NCBI RefSeq assembly: GCF_000614975.1
Contig: NZ_BALM01000017.1
Span: 1 to 64,000 of the forward strand
Source of the DNA: Shewanella marina JCM 15074
GTDB taxonomy: Bacteria > Pseudomonadota > Gammaproteobacteria > Enterobacterales > Shewanellaceae
Direction of reading: 5' to 3'
DNA: 64,000 nucleotides
Below, piece by piece: positions 10,022 through 18,098 of this stretch (within the stretch, counting starts at the first letter, position 1; each line of letters opens with the position of its first letter). The notes beneath the pieces are model-generated. The model was given only the letters and a program-made list of their open reading frames with translations. It was not told the DNA's origin and made no database searches. A program made the position numbers and the translations under genes.

Positions 10022-12847
10022 CTATAAGTTATTAATCGTTGCCAATGCAACGGCACTGTTATAAATAATTTGTGTTACCTGAGTCCACCAAGTCATATTA
10101 TCTTTATACTCAGTATTAAGCGGTACAATGATAGTATCACCAGGTGATAGCTGTTCTGCATTACTAAACCAGAATGAATGAGATGGCATTTCAACTGAGC
10201 CGTTAGCTTTAATAATATAAGTTCTATCATCATCAGCACGGATACGTGGACCACCTGACATAGTCAAGTATTGTTCAACCGTTAAACCCGTTTTAAAGCG
10301 ATGGAATGCAGGATGTTGCACTTCACCCATTACAGCGATTGTTTGCTTGGTTGATGGCACATATAACACATCGTTATCTTCAAGCTGCAAATCAGCTTGT
10401 TTAACACCCATTGCCAGTGCGGGTAAATCAACAACTAAACGCCCCACGGCTTTCATATTACCTAAATCATTTAGCATTAACTGTGCATCGGCATAGTTAA
10501 CCACTTGACCATCTTTTGAAATACCGCGGGTAGCAATATCACGGCGCATTTGGTCTGCTAGATTTTTAATTTCAATCTGTTCTTGTTCTTTAATTGACTC
10601 GCGCACAAATACCGCTGCCGGCAAATATGCATACTTTGTATAACCACCAGCGCGGGCAATAATGTCTTTTAACGTTTCACCGCGGCGAATGTTATAGATA
10701 CCCGGGAACTTCACCTCACCACGAACTTCTACTGTTTTATTCTCTTGCCAATCAGGCGTAGTCATCACAGTTAAAATATCGCGACCATGCAAGCTCATAT
10801 TATCACTTGCGCTATTCTGCATTGCTTGGGTTAAATCAACGTTGAAGTGTTTTGTATCTGAATTACCCTGTTTAACGATAGTACGGGTTAATTCTGCTCT
10901 TGCAGTATAAGCGCCCTCTTTTAATCCACCAGCCGCTTGAACTAAATCGCTAATTTTACCGCCTACAGCTAAAGGATAAATACCAGGGTGACGAACTTTA
11001 CCTGTAACAGCAACAATACTAACGGCTTTGCCTGCACGGCCTTGGTTATTAAGTTTAACAATAATTGGGTACAGTAACTCATTGCGATTCATCACGCCTG
11101 AAACACGAATTAAATCATTATCATTGAATAGATTAACTAGCATTTTATTAACAACACCTTTAATTAAGGTTTGTTTTGCTGTGTTATTATCTTTGCCACC
11201 TGCAATTGCAATGCCGGCAAGGCTTGTTAATGGTTTTAATTGCTGCGTTTGTAGCTGACTAAAACCTGCCTCAAATAAGTCACTGCCTACTAGGCTGTCA
11301 TCATTTGCAGTTTGCTTTGCTGCATTGCCTTGTTGCGTTTGAATTTGCTGACTTGGGTCGGCTAATGAAGCATTAAGCTCTTTATTAAGCTCAGTCACTT
11401 TTTCAACGCGATTTTTAACAATTTTGTTTAACTCATAGCGATTTTGTAATTCATCACTAAAGTTAAAAATAATCACCTTATCGTGCGGTTTAAGCACAAT
11501 ATCATTCACAAGATCTTTGTTCTTAATCGCTTTACCAGGTGCAAATTGTAGCACCTCAATATCACCAAACTCGTTAATTTCACGAACTACTAAGCCATAA
11601 TCAAGGTCTGCAGACTGTGCTAAATCACCCCATAATGACGGCAATAAGTCACTGATCTTCTCACCATTAAACCACTGATATTTACCAGGACGAACAACGG
11701 CACCAACTAAGGTAATCGCATTTTCAAACTGATTAGATGATGATTTGATATGAACAAAATCACCAGCATGAGCTAATTGTTGCTTACCATTTTTAGCGGT
11801 AAGGTCTAAATTAATTACAGTTTTTAATCCTGAGCGATTAAAACGTTCAATTTGGCTAGACTTAGGATAAGCCCCCGCTTTTAATCCTGCTGCCATCGCG
11901 ATAACATCAGCCATGTCATCGCCTTTTTTAAGTTCATAAATAGCGGGGCGACGTACTTCACCATCAACACTCACTTGTGCACCGACTGATGGAATGAATA
12001 CCACATCACCTGACTGCAAGCGAATATCACCTTTAGCGTCACCGTGCATCAATAGGTCATATAAATCTAAACGACCCACTAATTTGCCGTTACGTTTTAC
12101 TTGAATATTACGTAACGAACCAATGTCATTAATACCGCCAGCCACAAATAATGCTTGAGTGACAGTTGATAGGCTTGAAACGGTATATGATCCCGGCTTA
12201 TATGCATCACCCGCAACAAAGATACGGATTGAACGTAACTCACCCAACGTGATATTCGATTGAACACCAATCATCTGCTGTGAAATTTGTGTAGACAAAC
12301 TTTTGCGTAACTCAGCAAAACTTAATCCAGCCACACTAATAGGACCTAAGTTAGGAAATTGAATCGTGCCATCACGATTCACCATTAGGTTATATTCTTG
12401 GCTGTCTTTACCGTATAACTGCACTTTAATGTTATCGCCAGGGCCAATAATATATTCACTTGGCACGGGTACATCAGTAACGGGTGCGAAGGTACTTGGC
12501 TCACCGGCAAACAAATCATAACCATAGGGTTTTAATGCTTGCTTTGCACTATCTTCAGCAAAGTCCAAGTTCTTTTGTTGTTGAACTTGTAAGTTTTGCT
12601 CAAGCGTATTAGCACGAGGATTGACAATTTGAGGATTATTTAACTGTTGAGATTGGTTATTAGATTGCCCTGTAAATTGAGCAGGATCGATACCATATTG
12701 CTGTGCTAAACGCATCTGCTCAGACTTAGGTAAGTTTTTGAACTGCTCAATCATTTGCGGCGAAGGCGTAATTGCATACGCTTGAGCACTAATGAGTACC
12801 ATTACACTCATAGCCGCAATAATTAGTTTTTGGACTTTATGTAACAC
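10022..12847 (-). CDS. Large SLBB-domain polysaccharide export protein (Wza-like)
   Basis: A 941-residue protein with an N-terminal signal peptide ending in ISAQAYA (about residue 25) and no lipobox cysteine. A poly_export domain follows at about 130-205 (YIIGPGDNIKVQLYG, FPNLGPISVAGLS), then about six SLBB-type units, recognisable by repeats such as VAGDAYKPGSYTV, VDGEVRRPAIYEL, VGAVVRPGKYQW, VTGKVRHPGIYPL, VRGEVKFPGIYNI and VMGEVQHPAFHRF. Wza of E. coli is only about 380 residues, so this is the long form common in marine Alteromonadales. It should form the outer-membrane or envelope-spanning export channel. The start is a GTG at 12847 with a good GGTGGAG ribosome site seven bases ahead. 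It is the first structural gene after the ops leader. Confidence 0.9.
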   Translation of the reverse strand: MLHKVQKLIIAAMSVMVLISAQAYAITPSPQMIEQFKNLPKSEQMRLAQQYGIDPAQFTGQSNNQSQQLNNPQIVNPRANTLEQNLQVQQQKNLDFAEDSAKQALKPYGYDLFAGEPSTFAPVTDVPVPSEYIIGPGDNIKVQLYGKDSQEYNLMVNRDGTIQFPNLGPISVAGLSFAELRKSLSTQISQQMIGVQSNITLGELRSIRIFVAGDAYKPGSYTVSSLSTVTQALFVAGGINDIGSLRNIQVKRNGKLVGRLDLYDLLMHGDAKGDIRLQSGDVVFIPSVGAQVSVDGEVRRPAIYELKKGDDMADVIAMAAGLKAGAYPKSSQIERFNRSGLKTVINLDLTAKNGKQQLAHAGDFVHIKSSSNQFENAITLVGAVVRPGKYQWFNGEKISDLLPSLWGDLAQSADLDYGLVVREINEFGDIEVLQFAPGKAIKNKDLVNDIVLKPHDKVIIFNFSDELQNRYELNKIVKNRVEKVTELNKELNASLADPSQQIQTQQGNAAKQTANDDSLVGSDLFEAGFSQLQTQQLKPLTSLAGIAIAGGKDNNTAKQTLIKGVVNKMLVNLFNDNDLIRVSGVMNRNELLYPIIVKLNNQGRAGKAVSIVAVTGKVRHPGIYPLAVGGKISDLVQAAGGLKEGAYTARAELTRTIVKQGNSDTKHFNVDLTQAMQNSASDNMSLHGRDILTVMTTPDWQENKTVEVRGEVKFPGIYNIRRGETLKDIIARAGGYTKYAYLPAAVFVRESIKEQEQIEIKNLADQMRRDIATRGISKDGQVVNYADAQLMLNDLGNMKAVGRLVVDLPALAMGVKQADLQLEDNDVLYVPSTKQTIAVMGEVQHPAFHRFKTGLTVEQYLTMSGGPRIRADDDRTYIIKANGSVEMPSHSFWFSNAEQLSPGDTIIVPLNTEYKDNMTWWTQVTQIIYNSAVALATINNL

Positions 12848-13130
12848 CAGTTATCTCCACCGTAAATAAACATCTAAATAATATTAATTGAATGATTGCA
12901 GTTACCGTTTTTAACGACGCACTGAAATTTTATGTATAAAACTCAAAGTTGTGAGCTTTATTTTTGATTAGGTAAGTAATAAATTTTTTCGCAGAATAGA
13001 GCCGTTCAGTCCCAATCCAATATTAGCCTTTTTGGTTCACATGGTTCTGCGTGGCTGGGACCATCTTAATAAACCAAGGCCCTTCGGCTTCGCTAACGAA
13101 GTGAAACTTTTCACTCTGCAGCCTTTCAGG

Positions 13131-13142
13131 CACGCTACCGTC
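13131..13142 (-). promoter_or_regulatory. Second ops-like element, one mismatch
   Basis: The other repeat unit has GACGGTAGCGTG at the same place, one base different from the exact element 96 bp upstream. It is in the same orientation. Whether the G-to-A change still allows RfaH loading is not known from the sequence. Confidence 0.65.
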
Positions 13143-13226
13143 CGCGTGGCGGGGACCATCTTTACAAACCAAGGCCCCTTCGGCTTCGCTAGTGGAGTGA
13201 AACTTTTCACTCCACTGCCTTTCAGG

Positions 13227-13238
13227 CACGCTACCGCC
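13227..13238 (-). promoter_or_regulatory. RfaH recruitment (ops/JUMPstart) element, exact
   Basis: On the minus strand the sequence reads GGCGGTAGCGTG, preceded by G and followed by CC, matching the ops element known to pause RNA polymerase and recruit RfaH. It lies in the transcribed leader about 380 bases before the export gene start, in the correct orientation, and rfaH is the next gene upstream. Confidence 0.85.
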
Positions 13239-13369
13239 CATGGATTATGGCTTCCAACGTGCCCCACTAACCGACTTTTAATTTGAATTACATTTTAAGA
13301 AGGAAATATTTAATCTGCTTTTTAAAATAAAACTCTCTTTAAATACTTGTTTTTAATTAACAGCAGCGC

Positions 13370-13375
13370 ATTATA
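13370..13375 (-). promoter_or_regulatory. Candidate -10 box of the polysaccharide operon promoter
   Basis: A perfect TATAAT on the minus strand, preceded by GGTG, would start transcription near 13363, placing both ops elements 125-235 nt into the leader. No good -35 box lies at 16-18 bp, so this is tentative; the operon could also be read through from rfaH. Confidence 0.4.
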
Positions 13376-13527
13376 CACCATTGCGTAGCAAATTAAGGCT
13401 CAAAAAAAACACAACTAACTCATTCACGATCACAATTTCAAAAAACGAATCAAACTGTATCAATTACTAATTTATCTGGATTAAAATTAGTGATTGAAAA
13501 ATACGAACCTAACGTACTAAATTCAAT

Positions 13528-14037
13528 TTAATGACTCTTATTAAGCACCGTTATTGGGACTTCTATAGATTGCTCTCTACCCATTAACGATAGTAAAATA
13601 TGGCAGCGTTTCGTCCCTGATTTTTGTTGGTATATTCCTTCAAGCGCCGCAAACGGTCCCTCTTTAATTGAAACTTTATCACCAGTTGCAAAAGTATGCT
13701 GTTCATCTGCAGGCACTACGCTTTCGAGCATAGCTTGGCATGCACGTTGTTCCTGTACTTTAATGGTTTCAATCAATTTGGAAGATAGTGGTCGCATTCG
13801 CTCACAGCAACCCACAATAGATGCAACCCCGCGAGTACTGTGAATACTGCGGACACTGACTTGCTCAGGGTGAAAAAAGATAAACAGATAATTGGGGAAT
13901 AAAGGCGCAGTAGAGTACGAGTCGCCTTTTTTTAACTTAATGCTAGGTAAATAAGTCTCTATTTGCTGCATCTCTAAATTCATTTTAGCCCGAAATTCAC
14001 TCTTAGGCTTACAATGCACCAAATACCAACCTTTCAT
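13528..14037 (-). CDS. rfaH: Transcription antitermination factor RfaH
   Basis: The product begins MKGWYLVHCKPKSEFRAK, the start of RfaH proteins, and is 169 residues from the ATG at 14037 (an in-frame start at 14058 would add seven residues unlike the family). The N-terminal NGN domain includes PLFPNYLFIFF, and the C-terminal KOW region includes GDKVSIKEGPFAALEGIYQ. RfaH binds RNA polymerase paused at ops, suppresses termination and helps recruit ribosomes in long surface-polysaccharide operons. Its position immediately upstream of the ops leader and the polysaccharide operon fits direct local control. Confidence 0.93.
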   Translation of the reverse strand: MKGWYLVHCKPKSEFRAKMNLEMQQIETYLPSIKLKKGDSYSTAPLFPNYLFIFFHPEQVSVRSIHSTRGVASIVGCCERMRPLSSKLIETIKVQEQRACQAMLESVVPADEQHTFATGDKVSIKEGPFAALEGIYQQKSGTKRCHILLSLMGREQSIEVPITVLNKSH

Positions 14038-14115
14038 CGAACACTCTCTAGCAAACACATATCCATATTAGGACTACTATACCAAACCTAAACGCCCTTT
14101 TTAATCCTAATCAGC

Positions 14116-14154
14116 AAAAAAAGTTAGGTGCATATTTCAGTATAAATATGCACC
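14116..14154 (-). terminator. 11-bp inverted repeat with T-tract ahead of rfaH
   Basis: GGTGCATATTT and its exact complement AAATATGCACC surround a 6-base loop (14127-14154). On the minus strand the stem is followed by TAAC and seven Ts, so it resembles a Rho-independent terminator or attenuator about 80 bases upstream of the rfaH start. It might instead be an operator for the divergent genes. Confidence 0.5.
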
Positions 14155-14203
14155 AACACTGATTTGTTAATGTTATTTTATGCTAAAGATCCCCGCCTTT
14201 AGA

Positions 14204-14233
14204 TTGACTTTTGTTTGCTTTCAAGGGTATATA
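14204..14233 (+). promoter_or_regulatory. Candidate sigma70 promoter for the peptide transporter
   Basis: TTGACT, an 18-bp spacer and TATATA lie on the plus strand in the 14038-14420 divergent intergenic region. The predicted leader would be about 180 nt. Nothing else gene-like is visible in this gap. Confidence 0.4.
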
Positions 14234-14420
14234 GAATGAGCTTTATTTCTAAGATATCGCCAAATTAAAACAAAAACACAACATAGATAATAATAGCGGC
14301 ATTTATACAGTAATGAATAAGCATCAACTTAATCACAATTTTGAACATGCTCGCTAACTATAACAATGAAATTTTCAGACCTAGGTCTGTTTGCAATCAC
14401 AAGCTAAGGTGGACGATTTA

Positions 14421-15935
14421 ATGAGCGCTGTAAAACCTCAAGGAACCTTCCTCGGACATCCGAAAGGGCTGTTCCTACTCTTCACAACTGAACTCTGGGA
14501 AAGATTCAGCTATTATGCAATGCGTGCCATTTTGGTACTGTATTTGGTTGACCAAGTACACAATCAAGGTGGCGGCGGTTTAGGTTGGACCCAAGCTGAT
14601 GCGCTTTCACTTTATGGTACATTCACTGCATTAGTTTATTTAACACCACTTATTGGTGGCTGGTTAGCGGATAATCTTTTAGGCCAACGTAAATCCATTT
14701 ACATTGGTGGCGCCATGATGGCGATTGGTCAGTTCTTACTTGCAGCACCGCATGAATGGGTACCAGGTTCTGCGACCCAAATGTTCTATTTAGGCTTAGG
14801 CGTACTTATTTTAGGTAACGGTCTATTCAAGCCAAACATCTCAACTATGGTGGGTGACTTATATGAAGAAGGTGATCACCGCCGTGATGGTGCATTTACT
14901 ATTTTCTATATGGGTATCAACCTAGGTGCTGCGTTATCAGGCTTTATTGTAGCGTGGGCATATACTAACTTTGGATATACTGACGTTATTGGTGGCAAAG
15001 AAGTCTTTATTAACAACTGGCAAGCAGGCTTCTTCTGTGCTGGTGTTGGTATGGTTATTTCATTAATAATTCAATTCCTATTTGCCCAAAAACTGCTTGG
15101 TGATATTGGTACTGTTCCAGCGGCTAAACTTGAAAAACAAAAAGCAGAAGCATCTGGCCAAGTTCGTAAAGAGCCATTAACTAAGATTGAACGTGACCGT
15201 ATTAAAGTGATTATGGTTATGGGTCTATTTACCATTATTTTCTGGGCAGGCTTCGAACAAGCAGGTGGTTTAATGAACCTGTTTACTAACGAGTTTACCG
15301 ATCGTTATATTGGTTCATGGGAAGTACCAACAACTTATTTCCAATCACTAAACGCAATTTTCATCGTATTGTTTGCACCAGTTATTGCCTCAATCTGGAT
15401 CCGTTTAGGTTCTAAAGAGCCAAACTCTCCAGTTAAATTTGCATTAGGTTTAATCCTACTTGGTATTGGTTTCCTATTTATGATTGGTGCCGTAATGCAA
15501 ATGGGTGGTGATCCTAGTGCTAAATCAAGCATGTGGTGGTTGGTAGGTGCATACTTCTTCCATACCATGGGTGAATTATGTTTATCACCAATTGGTCTTT
15601 CAATGGTGACTAAACTTGCTCCGCTACGTATTGCGTCTCTTATGATGGGTGCTTGGTTCCTATTTATTGCAGCTGCAAACAAAGTAGCAGGTGTTGTGGG
15701 TTCATTTATCGGCCATGGTGGTGGTAAAGAAGAACAACTTGCAAATGCAATGTCAATCTTCGCCGGTATTGCAATTACAGCAGCGATTTCAGGTGTTATT
15801 TTGTACTTTATGGCAGACAAGCTTGTAGATTGGATGCATGGTGCAGAATCTAAAGCACATACTGAAGATGAAGTGTTAATGGAAGAGATTGCAGTAACGG
15901 CAGAACACGAAGCAATCAGCAAAAACTCTCACTAA
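14421..15935 (+). CDS. POT/PTR2-family proton-coupled di-/tripeptide transporter (DtpT-like)
   Basis: A 504-residue polytopic inner-membrane protein. Near the N-terminus, ELWERFSYYAMRAIL contains the ExxERFxYY motif used for proton coupling; GDHRRDGAFTIFYMGINLGA is the PTR2 signature; a later FEQAGG matches another conserved site. Members import di- and tripeptides with protons. I chose the ATG at 14421 because AAGGTGG lies nine bases ahead of it; the frame extends 10 codons further upstream to a TTG. It stands alone, divergent from rfaH, with a terminator just after it. Confidence 0.92.
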   Translation: MSAVKPQGTFLGHPKGLFLLFTTELWERFSYYAMRAILVLYLVDQVHNQGGGGLGWTQADALSLYGTFTALVYLTPLIGGWLADNLLGQRKSIYIGGAMMAIGQFLLAAPHEWVPGSATQMFYLGLGVLILGNGLFKPNISTMVGDLYEEGDHRRDGAFTIFYMGINLGAALSGFIVAWAYTNFGYTDVIGGKEVFINNWQAGFFCAGVGMVISLIIQFLFAQKLLGDIGTVPAAKLEKQKAEASGQVRKEPLTKIERDRIKVIMVMGLFTIIFWAGFEQAGGLMNLFTNEFTDRYIGSWEVPTTYFQSLNAIFIVLFAPVIASIWIRLGSKEPNSPVKFALGLILLGIGFLFMIGAVMQMGGDPSAKSSMWWLVGAYFFHTMGELCLSPIGLSMVTKLAPLRIASLMMGAWFLFIAAANKVAGVVGSFIGHGGGKEEQLANAMSIFAGIAITAAISGVILYFMADKLVDWMHGAESKAHTEDEVLMEEIAVTAEHEAISKNSH

Positions 15936-15954
15936 TTACTCAACCTAATAATAG

Positions 15955-15984
15955 AAAAAGCACCGCGAATTTGCGGTGCTTTTT
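15955..15984. terminator. Bidirectional Rho-independent terminator
   Basis: GCACCGC and GCGGTGC form a 7-bp stem around GAATTT, flanked by five As and five Ts. It serves the transporter on the plus strand and the converging response-regulator gene on the minus strand. Confidence 0.9.
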
Positions 15985-16000
15985 ATTATTCGTTAATCAA

Positions 16001-17098
16001 TTAACTATTCAAAGATAACTGTAAATAACCACCATCAGGCAATGCCACTGTTCGCATCACTCCTTTAAAGTGACTATCGAGTAACAAAGTCTTATGCTCA
16101 GCTGCTAGAGTAGAGATACACAAACTTTCTAACGGTAGCATATCCCTAAATTGTCGAGTGCCAAATTGCCATTGCTTATGGCCTAAATACTCAGATTGTC
16201 CAACAAATAGCGGCAGTAACCCTTGGCTATTTCGTAAATAACAGCGTAAGCCTCGTCCAGCTTGTGCAATACAAGCACGTAATTGTGTTAACTCTACGAC
16301 CATATAAACCAAGCCAACTTGACACTCCTCTCCTGAATCAACCAACCTTTCATTGACGATACTGAGCATCGCGTAAGGATCAATAATTGACTGGCTCTTG
16401 TGTTGTCGTGCACTTTTAAGTTGTTGATCAATTGTACTTTTTAATAGTGCTGATAAATAAGCATATTGATAAGTTTGTTCACCTAGATCTGCCATGTAGC
16501 AAATAACATGTTTTTTATCAACCATAGCAAAGTCAACAAAATAACGACTTAAATCCTGCTGCTTAAAAATCGTATAATTAATATAAGCACTACCTTTACT
16601 ACGGTTATTAGAAGGGAATAAGCCTCCTTGTAACTCAGCTGCAGCACTTTCGTCATAACGTAATTTATCGAGATTTAAATTAAGCTCGTGATAATAATTA
16701 TTTGCCTGATACTTGCGGCTTGTAGTGGGATCTAATGCTGCTAATATCGCATCGGATATCATATGTAGATTAGATAATGGCTTAATCAAATAATCACTAG
16801 CGCCAATGCGCAGCGCCTCAACCACATCAGTCATCACGTAATTTGCCGAGATAACCACAGAAATCAACTCTGGCTTTAAGTTATTCATCTGCTTCAACAT
16901 GGTTAAACCATTGAGGTGAGGCATCGAGAGATCAGCAATCACAATATCAAAGTCTTTTTCAAGAAATAAGACTAATCCTTGCTGACCATCTTCTGCATCT
17001 TCTACCGTTGCACCGAGAGAGCGTAAAAAAGAGGTGATCAGTTGCCTAAAAACGCTATCGTCTTCAACAACTAAAATATGTAAGTTAGAAAGTGCCAT
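16001..17098 (-). CDS. RssB-like response regulator with degenerate PP2C-type output domain
   Basis: Residues 1-120 form a receiver domain: acidic pair in VVEDDSVF, phospho-accepting aspartate in DIVIADLSMPHLNG, the conserved lysine in YLIKPLS. Residues from about 150 on look like a PP2C/SpoIIE-type fold (GGLFPSN, VDFAMVDKKH, YMADLG), with poorly conserved metal-binding acids, as in RssB. RssB controls RpoS breakdown in E. coli, but other members act on anti-anti-sigma factors; the role here is not known. It is a 365-residue protein, 67 bp downstream of mlaA on the same strand. Confidence 0.75.
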   Translation of the reverse strand: MALSNLHILVVEDDSVFRQLITSFLRSLGATVEDAEDGQQGLVLFLEKDFDIVIADLSMPHLNGLTMLKQMNNLKPELISVVISANYVMTDVVEALRIGASDYLIKPLSNLHMISDAILAALDPTTSRKYQANNYYHELNLNLDKLRYDESAAAELQGGLFPSNNRSKGSAYINYTIFKQQDLSRYFVDFAMVDKKHVICYMADLGEQTYQYAYLSALLKSTIDQQLKSARQHKSQSIIDPYAMLSIVNERLVDSGEECQVGLVYMVVELTQLRACIAQAGRGLRCYLRNSQGLLPLFVGQSEYLGHKQWQFGTRQFRDMLPLESLCISTLAAEHKTLLLDSHFKGVMRTVALPDGGYLQLSLNS

Positions 17099-17165
17099 TA
17101 TTACTCCAGATCGGATAACAGCACTACTTAAAAAATAAAACGCAAAACAACAGGCTGACGACCGA

Positions 17166-17960
17166 TTAATCTAACTCTTGCATATATTCATCAATAAGTT
17201 CATCGTCATCCTGGTGTAAAGGAACTTGGCCATCATAAACTTTATAGTCCATGTGTTGGAAGTAAGCGTCTTTAACAAAGGTATAAGGATCGAGTGCGTT
17301 ATCTACTAATCTTTCTTGATCGATTGCTGCAGAACGTGCATTTAGGCTCTTAAAGCCCCATTTTATTGCCGACTGCAGCATAGTAAGTTCAGATAATGGG
17401 AAGTATAGACCATCTACCCAATCGCTGGCGATCTCTCTTGTCACATATGGCCCTAAAAAAGGTGCCATAAAATAAGGGCCATCTGGTACGCCGTAATATC
17501 CTAATACTTCACTAAAGTCATCTTGCTTACGAGGCATCCCCATCATAGAGGCAACATCAATAATACCCAATAAACCTACGGTCGAATTGATGGTAAAACG
17601 GCCACCGGCATTGGCAGCCCATTTCCATTTTCCTTGCAATGTATTATTGACCAAGCTACTTGGTTCATCTAAATTGCGGATAAAATTTTCAATTCCAGTT
17701 CGTACACTATTTGGCGTGTAATCGTTATAACCATGAGCGACTGGACGATAAATATACTTATCTAAGTAATTATAATTAAAGTCCCACATGCTACGGTTAA
17801 AGCCTTCCCACGGATCTCGTGGGTCATTGTAATGAATAGTGACATCAGCACTTGCTACACTCTCATTGGCTGATTGCGCTACAGCCGCATTAGTCAGCGG
17901 CAGTAGAATCAAAGGTAATGTCAGCCATTTCAAGGTTATTTGCCATCTCATCAGAATCAC
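17166..17960 (-). CDS. mlaA: MlaA/VacJ family outer-membrane lipid-asymmetry protein
   Basis: The 264-residue product contains the VacJ hallmark NDPRDPWEGFNRSMWDFN near 44-61, then YNDYTPNSVRTGIENFIRNL and NSTVGLLGIIDVA, which form the helices of the lipid channel. MlaA removes mislocalised phospholipids from the outer leaflet and passes them to MlaC. The N-terminus is a normal signal peptide ending in AAVAQ, and no lipobox cysteine is visible, unlike the E. coli lipoprotein. The start is at 17960 or at an ATG three codons later. Regulation is not evident. Confidence 0.9.
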   Translation of the reverse strand: MILMRWQITLKWLTLPLILLPLTNAAVAQSANESVASADVTIHYNDPRDPWEGFNRSMWDFNYNYLDKYIYRPVAHGYNDYTPNSVRTGIENFIRNLDEPSSLVNNTLQGKWKWAANAGGRFTINSTVGLLGIIDVASMMGMPRKQDDFSEVLGYYGVPDGPYFMAPFLGPYVTREIASDWVDGLYFPLSELTMLQSAIKWGFKSLNARSAAIDQERLVDNALDPYTFVKDAYFQHMDYKVYDGQVPLHQDDDELIDEYMQELD

Positions 17961-18098
17961 TCAATCCAACATCTAAAGTTTTTAGTTATCACAACCGATA
18001 TCTATACAGATAGGTTGCAGTTATCAAGTATATATATACTACCTAAAGTAGCTTAAATACAAAGTAAAGGTAACATGCTTAATTGATTTGAGGTTTAC

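Larger units (their letters stand above)
13049..13239 (-). repeat. Tandem 95/96-bp repeat in the polysaccharide operon leader
   Basis: Two adjacent units, 13049-13143 and 13144-13239, are clearly the same sequence with scattered differences; the second has one extra C. Read on the minus strand each unit starts with an ops-like element, followed by short hairpins (GCCT-TTC-AGGC, a GTGAAA/TTTCAC stem and in one unit CTTCG-CTAA-CGAAG). The open frames over it on both strands look spurious. The repeat lies between rfaH and the export gene in the gap 12848-13527, where no gene is visible. The remaining parts of that gap (12848-13022 and 13376-13527) are AT-rich with no clear gene. Confidence 0.85.

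Noticed and set aside
13023..13286. Overlapping open frames of 72-84 codons on both strands over the leader repeat
   Set aside because: They are the repeat read in several frames; they have no ribosome sites or family resemblance and the region is explained by ops elements and hairpins.
15335..15922. A 195-codon minus-strand frame inside the peptide transporter gene
   Set aside because: It mirrors a well-conserved POT transporter and has no features of its own.
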